A DNA stretch of 64,000 nt from JAUNQW01 sp043424615 (lineage in GTDB: Bacteria; Bacillota; Bacilli; Lactobacillales; Carnobacteriaceae_A): contig JBHWOX010000025.1 of the NCBI GenBank assembly GCA_043424615.1, positions 1-64,000 on the forward strand, read 5' to 3'. The notes beneath the pieces were generated by a model. That model searched no databases. It was not told the DNA's origin and saw nothing but the letters and a program-made list of their open reading frames with translations. Shown here piece by piece: positions 26,421-33,898 of the stretch (position 1 is the first letter of the stretch; each line of letters opens with the position of its first letter). The position numbers and the translations under genes were made by a program.

Positions 26421-26473
26421 GATATACTGAAAACAGAGGAGTCACCCTGATCCCCTGATTCAGATATACTGAA
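26421..26473. repeat. Pair of direct repeats upstream of lipoprotein gene
   Basis: GATATACTGAA occurs at 26421-26431 and again at 26463-26473, both followed closely by ACAGA. The 42-base period is four helical turns. It may be a regulator binding site for the lipoprotein gene 100 bases downstream. Confidence 0.45.
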
Positions 26474-26571
26474 CAGAACATTGTTTACATAGTTTAAACT
26501 TTAAAGCTCGTTCCACTCGTAGTCATGATGAAATCAAATCGTTGGTAAAGTGAGATGACAAGGAGAACAAA

Positions 26572-27189
26572 ATGAACAAATTGATGTCTTTAGTAATTTT
26601 AGGTCTTTCAACTTTAGTCCTCATGGGCTGTGAGAAAACCAATGGTGATACAGCTCGTTCAGAAACGACTGCAATCGTACAAGAAGGGATGCTGACAGGC
26701 GAAGAGATCGATGGACTGGATGAGATAGGTCAAAGTAATTTTAGTCAGGGGGCAAAAGTAAATCTAGTCAATATCGCACAAATAAAGGGAGAAAAACTAA
26801 TCACTGATGAGCTGGCTATTGAAGATATAATGGTAAAAATTATAAAATTTGACGACATTGAAGATGATTATCTTGATTTATATGAAAATATGGGAATTTC
26901 AATCGGTGACCATATCATTCAACTTACCTACAATCTTCAAAATAATTCGACCTATAGCATTGAAAATATCAATTTTCCTCATGCTCTTACATCTAAAGAT
27001 GAGCAAATAACTTTTAATAATTCTTTCGGTGATTATGACGCCTTGCCCGGCGCTTTAGTCATCGGAACGGGTTCATACAGTAAAATCATTGACCCTGATA
27101 TCGATTCTCTTGAAATTGATTGGGAAATCTACCAACTAGCTGACGAAATTACCCCAGTAAAAACCCAAACAGTAGAAGTTAATTTTTAA
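26572..27189 (+). CDS. Lipoprotein of unknown function
   Basis: A 205-residue exported lipoprotein. The signal peptide ends at the lipobox L-M-G-C, with Cys20 as the anchor. The mature part is acidic. Its centre (residues about 100-190) has alternating hydrophobic residues and the phrase IIQLTYNLQNNSTYSIENI, which suggests a small beta-sandwich like the DUF4352/DUF5067 type lipoproteins; this is only an impression. RBS AAGGAGAAC. It stands alone. No terminator follows closely on the plus strand. Confidence 0.75.
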   Translation: MNKLMSLVILGLSTLVLMGCEKTNGDTARSETTAIVQEGMLTGEEIDGLDEIGQSNFSQGAKVNLVNIAQIKGEKLITDELAIEDIMVKIIKFDDIEDDYLDLYENMGISIGDHIIQLTYNLQNNSTYSIENINFPHALTSKDEQITFNNSFGDYDALPGALVIGTGSYSKIIDPDIDSLEIDWEIYQLADEITPVKTQTVEVNF

Positions 27190-27547
27190 GCAAAAAACCA
27201 AGCTCACAAACTTACCAGAGCAATGAGCGGTTCTCTATAACAGACCGGGATACCCATTAAAATGAAAGATCTAAGCCTATTCTCTCTTGCCATGAATTTG
27301 TTTAAAAAGTACCGTTTAAAAAAGGATTGGCCTTCCTTTCTTTTTCTAATAAAGAAGTAAAGCCAATCCTCTCACATGTAAAAGTAAGCGGGCGATTAAA
27401 AGATAGTTATAATTATCAAAAATTATCAAAGCAATGCTCGGGGAAAATTTGGGGCAAATGTTTTAATAAGTCATTCTAACGTAAATTATTAAACCCTATC
27501 AAATCAACCTTTTAACTAGGTTTTATCACCCTACGATACATTAAAAA
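27190..27547. other. Gap between lipoprotein gene and ssrA
   Basis: A 358-base stretch without a supported gene. It contains the minus-strand terminator-like hairpin at 27318-27369 and a short tandem ATTATCAAA repeat near 27416-27432. Nothing else stands out. Confidence 0.5.
27318..27369 (-). terminator. Long hairpin with T-run, probable ssrA terminator
   Basis: GGATTGGC (27324-27331) pairs with GCCAATCC (27362-27369) and the inner bases pair partly. Six T residues follow on the minus strand. It lies about 180 bases past the tmRNA 3' end, so the precursor would be trimmed. Confidence 0.6.
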
Positions 27548-27826
27548 TGGAGGCGAGGGGAGTCGAACCCCTGTCCAAACGGCAACGGCAGGCCAGAATA
27601 TCTACATGCTTACCCGTTTATCGAATGGGCCAAACGTTCAAGGACAGAGACAATCGCTTTCTGATAAGCACCAAGCATCTAAGCGATGAATCCCGCTTGG
27701 TGTGAAGCCTAGTTGACTAGGCTACTTGTAATTGAGTTTCGTCAATTAAAATTTAGGGTTGATGGTAGGCCATCACCCGCATGATTCTAACCCTGTTCAA
27801 CCGCCTGTCGAATCCAGAACGCCCCC
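27548..27826 (-). ncRNA. ssrA: Transfer-messenger RNA (tmRNA)
   Basis: Rescues stalled ribosomes together with SmpB. The 5' end GGGGGCGTTCTGGATTCGACAGG and the 3' end GGGGTTCGACTCCCCTCGCCTCCA form the tRNA-like domain with an encoded CCA. A first pseudoknot pairs GGGTT with AACCC around a GATGG/CCATC stem. About 12 bases later an open frame of eight codons, GAC to GCC, ends at TAG inside the helix GCCTAGT/ACTAGGC; the predicted tag is DETQLQVA. A second pseudoknot around CACCAAGC/GCTTGGTG is clear. At 279 bases it is shorter than the usual 350 or more, apparently with one pseudoknot fewer than E. coli. Confidence 0.9.
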
Positions 27827-27865
27827 GAATAAATCATTAGCGCACTTAAAAGCGGTGCATTAACC

Positions 27866-27893
27866 ATTGTACCATGAAAGAAACATTTTTCAA
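27866..27893 (-). promoter_or_regulatory. Promoter of ssrA
   Basis: On the minus strand, -35 TTGAAA (27888-27893), 16 bases, -10 TACAAT (27866-27871). It lies 40 bases ahead of the mature tmRNA 5' end, leaving a short leader for RNase P to remove. Confidence 0.65.
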
Positions 27894-27954
27894 CTTTGAC
27901 CTAAGTGGCAGCTAGCAGTATAGCTCACAAAAAATTAGAAACAGGACTTCCCAT

Positions 27955-28014
27955 AAAAAACGCATCTTTAGCTGGCTAATTGACCCAACACAAACTGAAG
28001 CTAGCTAAAGATGC
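27955..28014 (-). terminator. Terminator of the nrdDG operon
   Basis: GCATCTTTAGCT (27962-27973) pairs with AGCTAAAGATGC (28003-28014), and six T residues follow on the minus strand. Confidence 0.85.
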
Positions 28015-28041
28015 AGATTCGTACTTTAAGCAGTGAAAGCC

Positions 28042-28614
28042 TTAGCGATACGCTCCGTTCTTCCATAACACACATTTTTTCTCTGCTAAAGAAGCAGGTA
28101 CATCAATGATCCGCTGGTTTCTTGACCCTCTAAATTGTAGGGTCAGATCTTTTAAATTATTGTCAAAACGACCATCAACCAGAACATCGATATAAGAAAG
28201 AAGGTCTAATTTATCCTGACTTTCTTGCTGGAGCTCTTCAAAATAATAACCCGACCACGACCAGATATCTTTTTCATGTCCATAAACTTCCCTAACACGT
28301 TTAACCAAGGGTAGCAGGATGGGCGTGGATAGAAAGGGTTCTCCTCCCAGCAAAGTTAATCCTTGAACATAGTCATGTTTTAAATCGTCTATGATTCGAT
28401 CTTCCAGCTCCTTGTTATAAGGAATGCCATAATTGAAGTTTTGAATTAAACGGTTGTAACACCCTTCACAGGCGAATAAGCAACCCGAGACGTAAATCGA
28501 ATTTCTAACCCCTTCCCCATCCACAAAGTTAAAAGGCTTATAATCCGCTATTTTCCCTCTGCAATAATCTTCAGCTAGCCATTCTTTTGGATTAGGATTT
28601 TTGAATTTTTTCAT
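28042..28614 (-). CDS. nrdG: Anaerobic ribonucleotide reductase activating protein
   Basis: Radical-SAM enzyme, 190 aa, that installs the glycyl radical on NrdD under anaerobic conditions. The iron-sulfur motif CxxxCxxC is C45, C49 and C52 (SGCLFACEGCYN). GVRNSIYVSGC precedes it, and LTLLGGEPF is the SAM-binding GGE motif. Its ATG overlaps the nrdD stop (ATGA), so the two are translationally coupled. It appears intact although nrdD upstream is frameshifted. Confidence 0.95.
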   Translation of the reverse strand: MKKFKNPNPKEWLAEDYCRGKIADYKPFNFVDGEGVRNSIYVSGCLFACEGCYNRLIQNFNYGIPYNKELEDRIIDDLKHDYVQGLTLLGGEPFLSTPILLPLVKRVREVYGHEKDIWSWSGYYFEELQQESQDKLDLLSYIDVLVDGRFDNNLKDLTLQFRGSRNQRIIDVPASLAEKKCVLWKNGAYR

Positions 28615-30832
28615 TCTTCATTCTCCTTTTTATCCCAGAAAGCAATGACTTGACTTTTATTGTCGTAATTAATGCTTGAGGCATCTTTCATATGTTTTAC
28701 TCTGGATTTTATCTCCTGATGTCTGCCCTTGACCATGGGACGAATATTGGGATTGCCCAGATAGCCACAGGTTCTTTTCACGACATCACAATAAGCCGGA
28801 TCAGCATTGCCACAGGCCGGGCATTTAAACCCTCTTTCTGTCGCCTCAAAATCCCCCTTAAAATCACACTTGTAACAATGATCAATGGGCGTATTTGTTC
28901 CAAGATAGGCAATTTTATCGTAAGCATAATCCCAAACGGCTTCTAAGGCTTTCGGATTTTGCTGAAGATTGGGGTATTCACAATAATGGATAAAGCCACC
29001 TGAACAATAGGGAGGATAATCTTTTTCAAAATCAATTTTTTCAAAAGGGGTGGGGTTTTTGCGGATATCATAGTGAAAGGAATTGGTATAATAATCTTTA
29101 TCTGTCATATTTTCAATCAAGCCAAACTTTTCCTGGTCTAAATGACAGAATCGGTCAGTCAAGGATTCACTAGGGGTGGAATAGACTGAGAAGTGATAGC
29201 CATAATCATCTCCCCACTGGTCAGCTTTATCTTTAAGGAGAGCCATGATTTCAATCGAAAAGGCTTTAGCTTTCTCATCTTCTTCCCAGTCAGGACCATA
29301 AAAGTAAGCGGTCGTTTCATACAAACCAATATATCCCATGGAAATCGTCGCTCGCTTATCTTTAAAAAGCTGATCAACTTCTTCCCCTTCATCCAGTCGC
29401 TCACCAAAAGCACCATACTGGTATAGAATAGGAGCGTTTTCAACACGTGCCTCTTTTGTTCTTTCCAGGCGATACAGCAGGGCTTTTTTCATGAGATCCA
29501 GTCTTTCTTGAAAAATAAGCCAAAATTGGTCAAAGGAATGATTAGATTCTAAAGCTATGCGTGGGAGGTTAAGGGTGACGACTCCTAAGTTCATTCTCCC
29601 TGCATTCACTTCTTCCCCCTCAGCATTTTTCCAGCCTTGAAGAAAAGAACGGCAGCCCATGGGAACCTTAAAAGATCCGGTCAATTCAATTAATTTATCA
29701 TACATTAAAACATCAGGATACATGCGCTTACTGGCGCATTCTAGAGCTAGCTCTTTAATATCATAATTAGGATCTGTTGGCTTTAGGTTGGTCCCCTTTT
29801 TAATGCTAAAAACCAATTTAGGGAAAATGGCTGTCCGTTTTTCTTTTCCCAGCCCTTGGATTCGGATGTTGAGAATAGCTTTTTGAATTTCACGACTATA
29901 CCAGGATTGACCTAGGCCGAAGCCCAGAGTGGTAAAGGGGGTTTGACCATTAGAAGTATAGAGGGTATTGATTTCATATTCTAAAGATTGCATAGCATCG
30001 TAAATATCTTTTTGTGTGTTTTGGTAGGCATAAGCTTCTTGGTCTGTTTCTGAATGGAACCATTTTTTAGCCATGGACATATGTTTTTCAAAATTTAAAG
30101 CGGCATAAGGAGCTAAAATTTCATCTATACGGTCGACGGAGCACCCTCCATACTGATTAGATGCGACATTGGCAATAATTTGAGCAATTTGAGCAGCTGC
30201 TGTATTAATTGAGCGTGGACTTTCCACCTGAGCATTTCCCATTTGAAAGCATTTTTCAACATGGATTCAATATCAATCAGGCAGCAATTCGTCATAGGAC
30301 TATAAGGAGAGTAATCCAAGTCATGAAAGTGAATATCTCCTTTTAGATGAACACGACTCACCTCTTTAGGTAAGAGAGATAAACCTATGGCCTTAGCGGA
30401 AACACCAGCTGTTAAATCTCTCATCGTGTTGAAGACTCGCGCATCCTTATTGGCATTTTCATTCACGACTTTTTCATCTTTTTGTGCTAGTTCTTTTAAT
30501 TTTTGATCTGGATCAAATTGTTGAGCCATTTTATGCTCATTTTTAATTCGATGATCAGCATAAGCAGCTGCTGCCGCATCTTCTCCTGCCTCATTCAAGT
30601 GTTCAAGAGCTAACTGATAAATTTTTTCTGTAGAATCGCCATCAAAAATTTGCTGATCAATTTCCTTACTGATGAAACCTGCTAGATCTTTCTTTTTACC
30701 TTCCAAAGCTTTAGCAATGGAGGCTTCGACTTTAGATGGCCAAAACCAAACCAAGCTGCCATCGACTTTCTTTACTTTTTTGAGCTGACTCTTATGGCTT
30801 GCATTTTTTTCCACTATTGATTGTGTTTGCAT
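28611..30832 (-). pseudogene. nrdD: Anaerobic (class III) ribonucleoside-triphosphate reductase, frameshifted
   Basis: Reduces ribonucleotides to deoxyribonucleotides without oxygen using a glycyl radical. The gene is split between two frames. The N-terminal part (30832 down to about 30245) has an ATP-cone and ends in-frame at SMLKNAFK, then runs into a nonsense tail. The rest (from about 30242) resumes as MGNAQVESPRSINTAAAQ. One A is missing from what should read TTCAAAATGGGA; restoring it yields about 740 aa, the normal length. The zinc site (CYKC...CPAC) and the radical loop RTCGYLG near the C-terminus are intact. It could be a real mutation or a sequencing error in the A-run. Confidence 0.9.
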
Positions 30833-30843
30833 GATGTCCTCCT

Positions 30844-30875
30844 AAAAAAACTGACCAGGCTCAGCGGGTCAGTTT
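30844..30875 (-). terminator. Terminator next to nrdD ribosome binding site (riboswitch output)
   Basis: On the minus strand AAACTGACC pairs with GGTCAGTTT around a ten-base loop, and seven T residues run directly into the AGGAGG ribosome binding site of nrdD. It lies in the leader, downstream of the cobalamin aptamer, so it is the likely expression platform. Confidence 0.85.
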
Positions 30876-30944
30876 CAAATCATGCTAAAAAAAGCTATAA
30901 CTAGCTCCTTGCTTATTGAAAACAACCACTAAACCCTGAGAAGT

Positions 30945-31050
30945 AGTATATTATCATCTCCTGCTTGGCGATCTGACTGATGGAACAGCTTCCATTCACA
31001 GTAGCATAGGGACTGTTTAGGACTTTCACCTAATTCCCCAAACAAGAGAT
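30945..31050 (-). ncRNA. Probable adenosylcobalamin riboswitch before nrdDG
   Basis: Reading the minus strand, the order of conserved elements fits the cobalamin aptamer. GGGGAATTAGGTGAAAGTCC (31020-31039) comes first, then CAGTCCC (31009-31015), ACTGTGAATGG (30992-31002), and the B12-box-like AGTCAGATCGCC (30967-30978) followed by AAGCAGG. A strong terminator abutting the nrdD ribosome binding site lies 70 bases downstream. The gene controlled encodes a B12-independent isozyme, which is the known logic of such switches. No structure prediction could be run. Confidence 0.75.
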
Positions 31051-31051
31051 T

Positions 31052-31099
31052 ATTCTATATATTGTGTTTATGATTGAATGTTACCACAAGATATGGCGT
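31052..31099 (-). promoter_or_regulatory. NrdR box pair at the nrdDG promoter
   Basis: ACACAATATATAGAAT (31052-31067, minus) matches the NrdR consensus ACACWATATMTWGTGT at 14 of 16 positions. ACGCCATATCTTGTGG (31084-31099, minus) matches at 13 of 16. Their centres are 32 bp apart, the spacing known for paired NrdR boxes. The first contains a TATAGA that can act as the -10, placing the RNA start at the 5' edge of the riboswitch. Confidence 0.7.
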
Positions 31100-31130
31100 T
31101 CAACAAGCTTGTTTATTAAAATTTCCAAAA

Positions 31131-31176
31131 AGGTAAAAAAATACCTGGCAGTCTTTTGAAACAAACAGGACTGCCA
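31131..31176 (-). terminator. Orphan terminator-like hairpin in a divergent gap
   Basis: TGGCAGTC (31146-31153) pairs with GACTGCCA (31169-31176). On the minus strand GGTA and seven T residues follow. No gene on that strand lies between here and the zinc-ribbon gene, so it may end a small RNA or block readthrough into nrdDG. Confidence 0.5.
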
Positions 31177-31230
31177 TCATGTTGAGTGCTCACATATAAT
31201 TGTTATAAATAAAACGCTTTGTCATACTAC

Positions 31231-31258
31231 TTGTGCCGGATTTAGGTTAAAATATAGA
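31231..31258 (+). promoter_or_regulatory. Promoter of zinc-ribbon membrane protein gene
   Basis: -35 TTGTGC (31231-31236), 16 bases, -10 TATAGA (31253-31258). Confidence 0.45.
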
Positions 31259-31286
31259 TGAGTAAAAAATGAAAGGTGTGTTTGTT

Positions 31287-32120
31287 ATGAAATGTCAACA
31301 TTGTAATCATGATCTTAGTGAATCGGATAAAATTTGCCAACATTGTGGTCACAAAAATGAAGAGTCTGCTATAGACAAGATAGACCAAGAAAAAACCGAA
31401 GCTTCTTCCACCCGCCTATCCTATCGTTCATCTCCCTCTCCAGCTCGCCAGGCCTCCAATGATGATCAGCTTCTCCACACCTCTCATGAAGAGCAAGCAG
31501 AGGATTCTACTGGCTCTCAAGTTCATGACAGCCAAGCGACAATCACTACTGCCACTGCAGAGGGATCAGTGACCCAGCTATTAGGAGAGCGAAAAGTCAG
31601 TGAGAAAAGTCAAGTAGCGGAAGCAGATCCAACGGCTGATGGAGAAGGAGGGATTCATAGAAAACCCGCAATCTCCTCAGACTCTTTCATCCCTGCTCAA
31701 AAAGTTGAAATGAGTGAAAACTCTCATCATCAAGACCATGAAGAGTCCAATGACACCATCCCCCGCCAACCACAGACTGCCAGCAAGGCTTACCCTAAAG
31801 CTAAACGGCTGGCTTTGTCCGATTTAGCTATCGATGTTGAAAGATCGCCTCAACACGTGCAAACAGCAGATGAACCACGTCCTGCTTCATCCAAAGATGA
31901 AAGAGAACAAGGGCCGATTCATAGCGTGCCACCACAAAGCTATCAAAACCAAGCCCTCCAACACAGTACTAAATCTTCAGAACCCATGGGGCCTGCACCT
32001 AAAGCGACTGCCAACCGTTCTTCAAATGGTTGTCTTATTTCCTTAGCCGTAGCTGCTGTTGTCATCTTTATTTTGTTTATCATCTTTATTTTTATCTTCT
32101 CCAGCTTTCTTTCATATTAG
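31287..32120 (+). CDS. Zinc-ribbon protein with long disordered linker and C-terminal membrane helix
   Basis: A 277-residue protein of unknown function. The N-terminus holds a zinc ribbon (MKCQHCNHDL...KICQHCGHK; two CxxC pairs). Residues about 30-240 are Ser/Gln/His/Glu-rich and probably disordered. A single hydrophobic segment at about 248-272 ends the chain, so it looks tail-anchored with the zinc ribbon in the cytoplasm. I choose the ATG at 31287: AAAGGTG is eight bases ahead, whereas the ATG at 31269 has no such site. Such architectures occur widely in Firmicutes without a known role. Confidence 0.75.
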   Translation: MKCQHCNHDLSESDKICQHCGHKNEESAIDKIDQEKTEASSTRLSYRSSPSPARQASNDDQLLHTSHEEQAEDSTGSQVHDSQATITTATAEGSVTQLLGERKVSEKSQVAEADPTADGEGGIHRKPAISSDSFIPAQKVEMSENSHHQDHEESNDTIPRQPQTASKAYPKAKRLALSDLAIDVERSPQHVQTADEPRPASSKDEREQGPIHSVPPQSYQNQALQHSTKSSEPMGPAPKATANRSSNGCLISLAVAAVVIFILFIIFIFIFSSFLSY

Positions 32121-32130
32121 TTAGACATAT

Positions 32131-32163
32131 AAAAACGGGCAGCCTCTAGGATGCCCGTTTGCT
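32131..32163. terminator. Terminator between zinc-ribbon gene and DUF3841 gene
   Basis: Stem AAACGGGCA / TGCCCGTTT with a ten-base loop, between convergent genes. Confidence 0.8.
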
Positions 32164-32167
32164 TTAT

Positions 32168-32827
32168 TTAAGCTTGAATATCTTCTTCGTCTAACTGATT
32201 CATGGCAAATTGGGGTGGAAAAGTTTTTTCCATGTCCGCTGCGACTTCATACAGATTATCCCCATCATGAACCACATGCTGAACCCATTCTTCCTTGATC
32301 TGCCATAAATTGGCTTGGATGCGATGTTCATCCCATTCATCGATGACAAACAAACGCTTCCAGCTGTCCCGAATTTTGTTAAATAATTCGGGATACATGC
32401 CCCCATAATTTTCTAATATACCGAATTGATGAGGAAAGCCCAGTTCTTTTAATTCTTTAGCGTAGGCTTCTGCATCAGCCTGATCTTCGGGAATGTATAA
32501 ATTGTTTAAAACCAAGTCCCATTTACCACCGTCAAAGTAAATCACTTGATCAACCGGCACAGTCAGGCAATAAACCACATAGCCTTTTTCTACAACAAAG
32601 GAACTTTCCTGGGTCACTCCACACCAGATGGGGAAAATCACATCCTCTGGTCGAGGGACCAGTTGTTTGGCTAGATTAGAAAAGGTTCGGTAGTGGGGGA
32701 TGACAAATTGTGCCGTCGACCCCATATGCATGATGATATATCGCTCTTTATTGATGATGCGCCCATGCTTTTTTAATTCATTGAGGGAATCTTGATGCTG
32801 CATCGTATATAAATTAACCATTTCCAT
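32168..32827 (-). CDS. DUF3841 family protein
   Basis: A soluble 219-residue protein. It begins MEMVNLYTMQHQDSLNELKKHGRI and contains IFPIWCGVT, VYCLTVPVDQVIYFDG and WDLVLNN. This matches my memory of DUF3841, a family without an assigned function. I take the ATG at 32827, six to seven bases after AGGTG, rather than the GTG three codons upstream. It has no membrane segment. It is monocistronic. Confidence 0.65.
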   Translation of the reverse strand: MEMVNLYTMQHQDSLNELKKHGRIINKERYIIMHMGSTAQFVIPHYRTFSNLAKQLVPRPEDVIFPIWCGVTQESSFVVEKGYVVYCLTVPVDQVIYFDGGKWDLVLNNLYIPEDQADAEAYAKELKELGFPHQFGILENYGGMYPELFNKIRDSWKRLFVIDEWDEHRIQANLWQIKEEWVQHVVHDGDNLYEVAADMEKTFPPQFAMNQLDEEDIQA

Positions 32828-32934
32828 TCTATTCACCTACTCTCTTTCAGGCTAAGTGTATCAAAAGCATCATACTGTTTCAAATCATTTTGCGTTAAAA
32901 TATGTGGTGAGAAAACCCTTTGGAGGTGGTAACA

Positions 32935-33093
32935 ATGAAAGAAAGAAAAAATCGGCCCCTGTTTATTTCATTCATGATCTTGCTCACTTATTTAGTTGGA
33001 AATATGTTTCTATTTGCTGCGGGTCTTTATCATTTCTTTTTCGGCAAAGACCGATCAGATAAAAATTCAGCTAAAGAAAACAAAGAAAACTAA
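32935..33093 (+). CDS. Small membrane protein (52 aa), function unknown
   Basis: A short frame with a strong ribosome binding site (GGAGGTG, seven bases before ATG) and a terminator right after it. The protein begins MKERKNRPLF, has one hydrophobic stretch at about 9-36, then a charged tail DRSDKNSAKENKEN. The positive residues before and the mixed charges after the helix suggest a single-pass membrane peptide. Signals at both ends make this a likely real gene despite its size. I do not recognise the family. Confidence 0.65.
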   Translation: MKERKNRPLFISFMILLTYLVGNMFLFAAGLYHFFFGKDRSDKNSAKENKEN

Positions 33094-33108
33094 ACTTATA
33101 GAACCGAC

Positions 33109-33145
33109 AAATCTCCCCTTTCAAAAGAAAAAGAGGAGATTTTTT
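33109..33145 (+). terminator. Terminator of the 52-aa membrane protein gene
   Basis: AAATCTCC pairs with GGAGATTT, with further partial pairing inside, and six T residues. Confidence 0.75.
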
Positions 33146-33190
33146 AAGCTTGCTGGCGTTTATATTTTAGGGTCGTCACTTTACTATACT

Positions 33191-33880
33191 TTATAGGTCG
33201 ACTTGAGAAATTTTTTCCATGATTTCTTCCCTACCCTCTTGGCCTTCCAAGGCATCATTAAGCCGACTTAAACACTCTTGGTGGTCATGTGCCCGAGCCT
33301 TACACTGATAGCGGCCAAAAAGTAAAATGGAGTGGTGAGCTTGATACCACCATTCAGCTGGCAATATGTCCGTCATGATTTTCTCGACTTGTTCGACGGT
33401 CGCATCCTCTGGAACAAATAAATAACGTTTGGACAGGCGGTGAACATGGGTATCGACAGCGAAAGCCGGGATATCAAAGGCATTGGTTAATACCACATTA
33501 GCGGTCTTTCGTCCCACCCCAGACAAAGTCATTAATTCTTCACGGCTTTGAGGGACTTGCCCATCAAAATTTTCTACCAGTTGAGTGGATAAGCTTTTCA
33601 AAAATTTAGATTTGTTTTTATATAAGCCAATCGTTTTGATCTTTTCTTGAATATCCTCTACCGAAGCCTCCATCATTTTTTCCGGAGTTGGATAAGCTTC
33701 AAACAAGGCTGGAGTGGCTTTATTCACGCCAGCATCCGTAGCTTGGGCACTCAAGACAGTCGCGCATAAAAGCTGGAAGGGGCTGTCGTGTTGCAGCTCC
33801 GTTTCAGATTGGGGATAACACTTATACATCGCCTTAACCAACTGAAAAACTTGGTCGGCATTCAACAATTCTTGACTCAA
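33191..33880 (-). CDS. nth: Endonuclease III homologue with degenerate Fe-S site
   Basis: Bifunctional DNA glycosylase/AP lyase of base-excision repair, 229 aa from a TTG start seven bases after AAAGGGAG. The helix-hairpin-helix LSGVGRKTANVV holds the catalytic Lys and the VDTHVHRLS segment the catalytic Asp. The 4Fe-4S loop, normally C-x6-C-x2-C-x5-C, reads CKARAHDHQEC followed by no further Cys, so two of four ligands are lost and the cluster is probably absent. An acidic tail (EGQEGREEIMEK) follows. It lies 18 bases after nadC. Confidence 0.92.
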   Translation of the reverse strand: MSQELLNADQVFQLVKAMYKCYPQSETELQHDSPFQLLCATVLSAQATDAGVNKATPALFEAYPTPEKMMEASVEDIQEKIKTIGLYKNKSKFLKSLSTQLVENFDGQVPQSREELMTLSGVGRKTANVVLTNAFDIPAFAVDTHVHRLSKRYLFVPEDATVEQVEKIMTDILPAEWWYQAHHSILLFGRYQCKARAHDHQECLSRLNDALEGQEGREEIMEKISQVDL

Positions 33881-33898
33881 TGAATAACTCCCTTTCAA

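Noticed and set aside
27407..27425. Second PerR-like match in the gap before ssrA
   Set aside because: The right half-site is poor and no promoter or gene start lies next to it.
27548..27571. tmRNA 3' end as a phage attachment site
   Set aside because: This is a common att sequence, but no integrase, duplicated 3' end or foreign-looking block lies beside it.
30125..30242. Programmed frameshift in nrdD
   Set aside because: The site TTCAAATGGG is not a classic slippery heptamer, no stimulatory stem was seen, and NrdD is not known to use recoding; a deletion or sequencing error is simpler.
31194..31208. PerR/Fur-like ATATAATTGTTATAA upstream of the zinc-ribbon gene
   Set aside because: Two mismatches in a very AT-rich stretch, 23 bases upstream of the likely -35; chance similarity is as likely.
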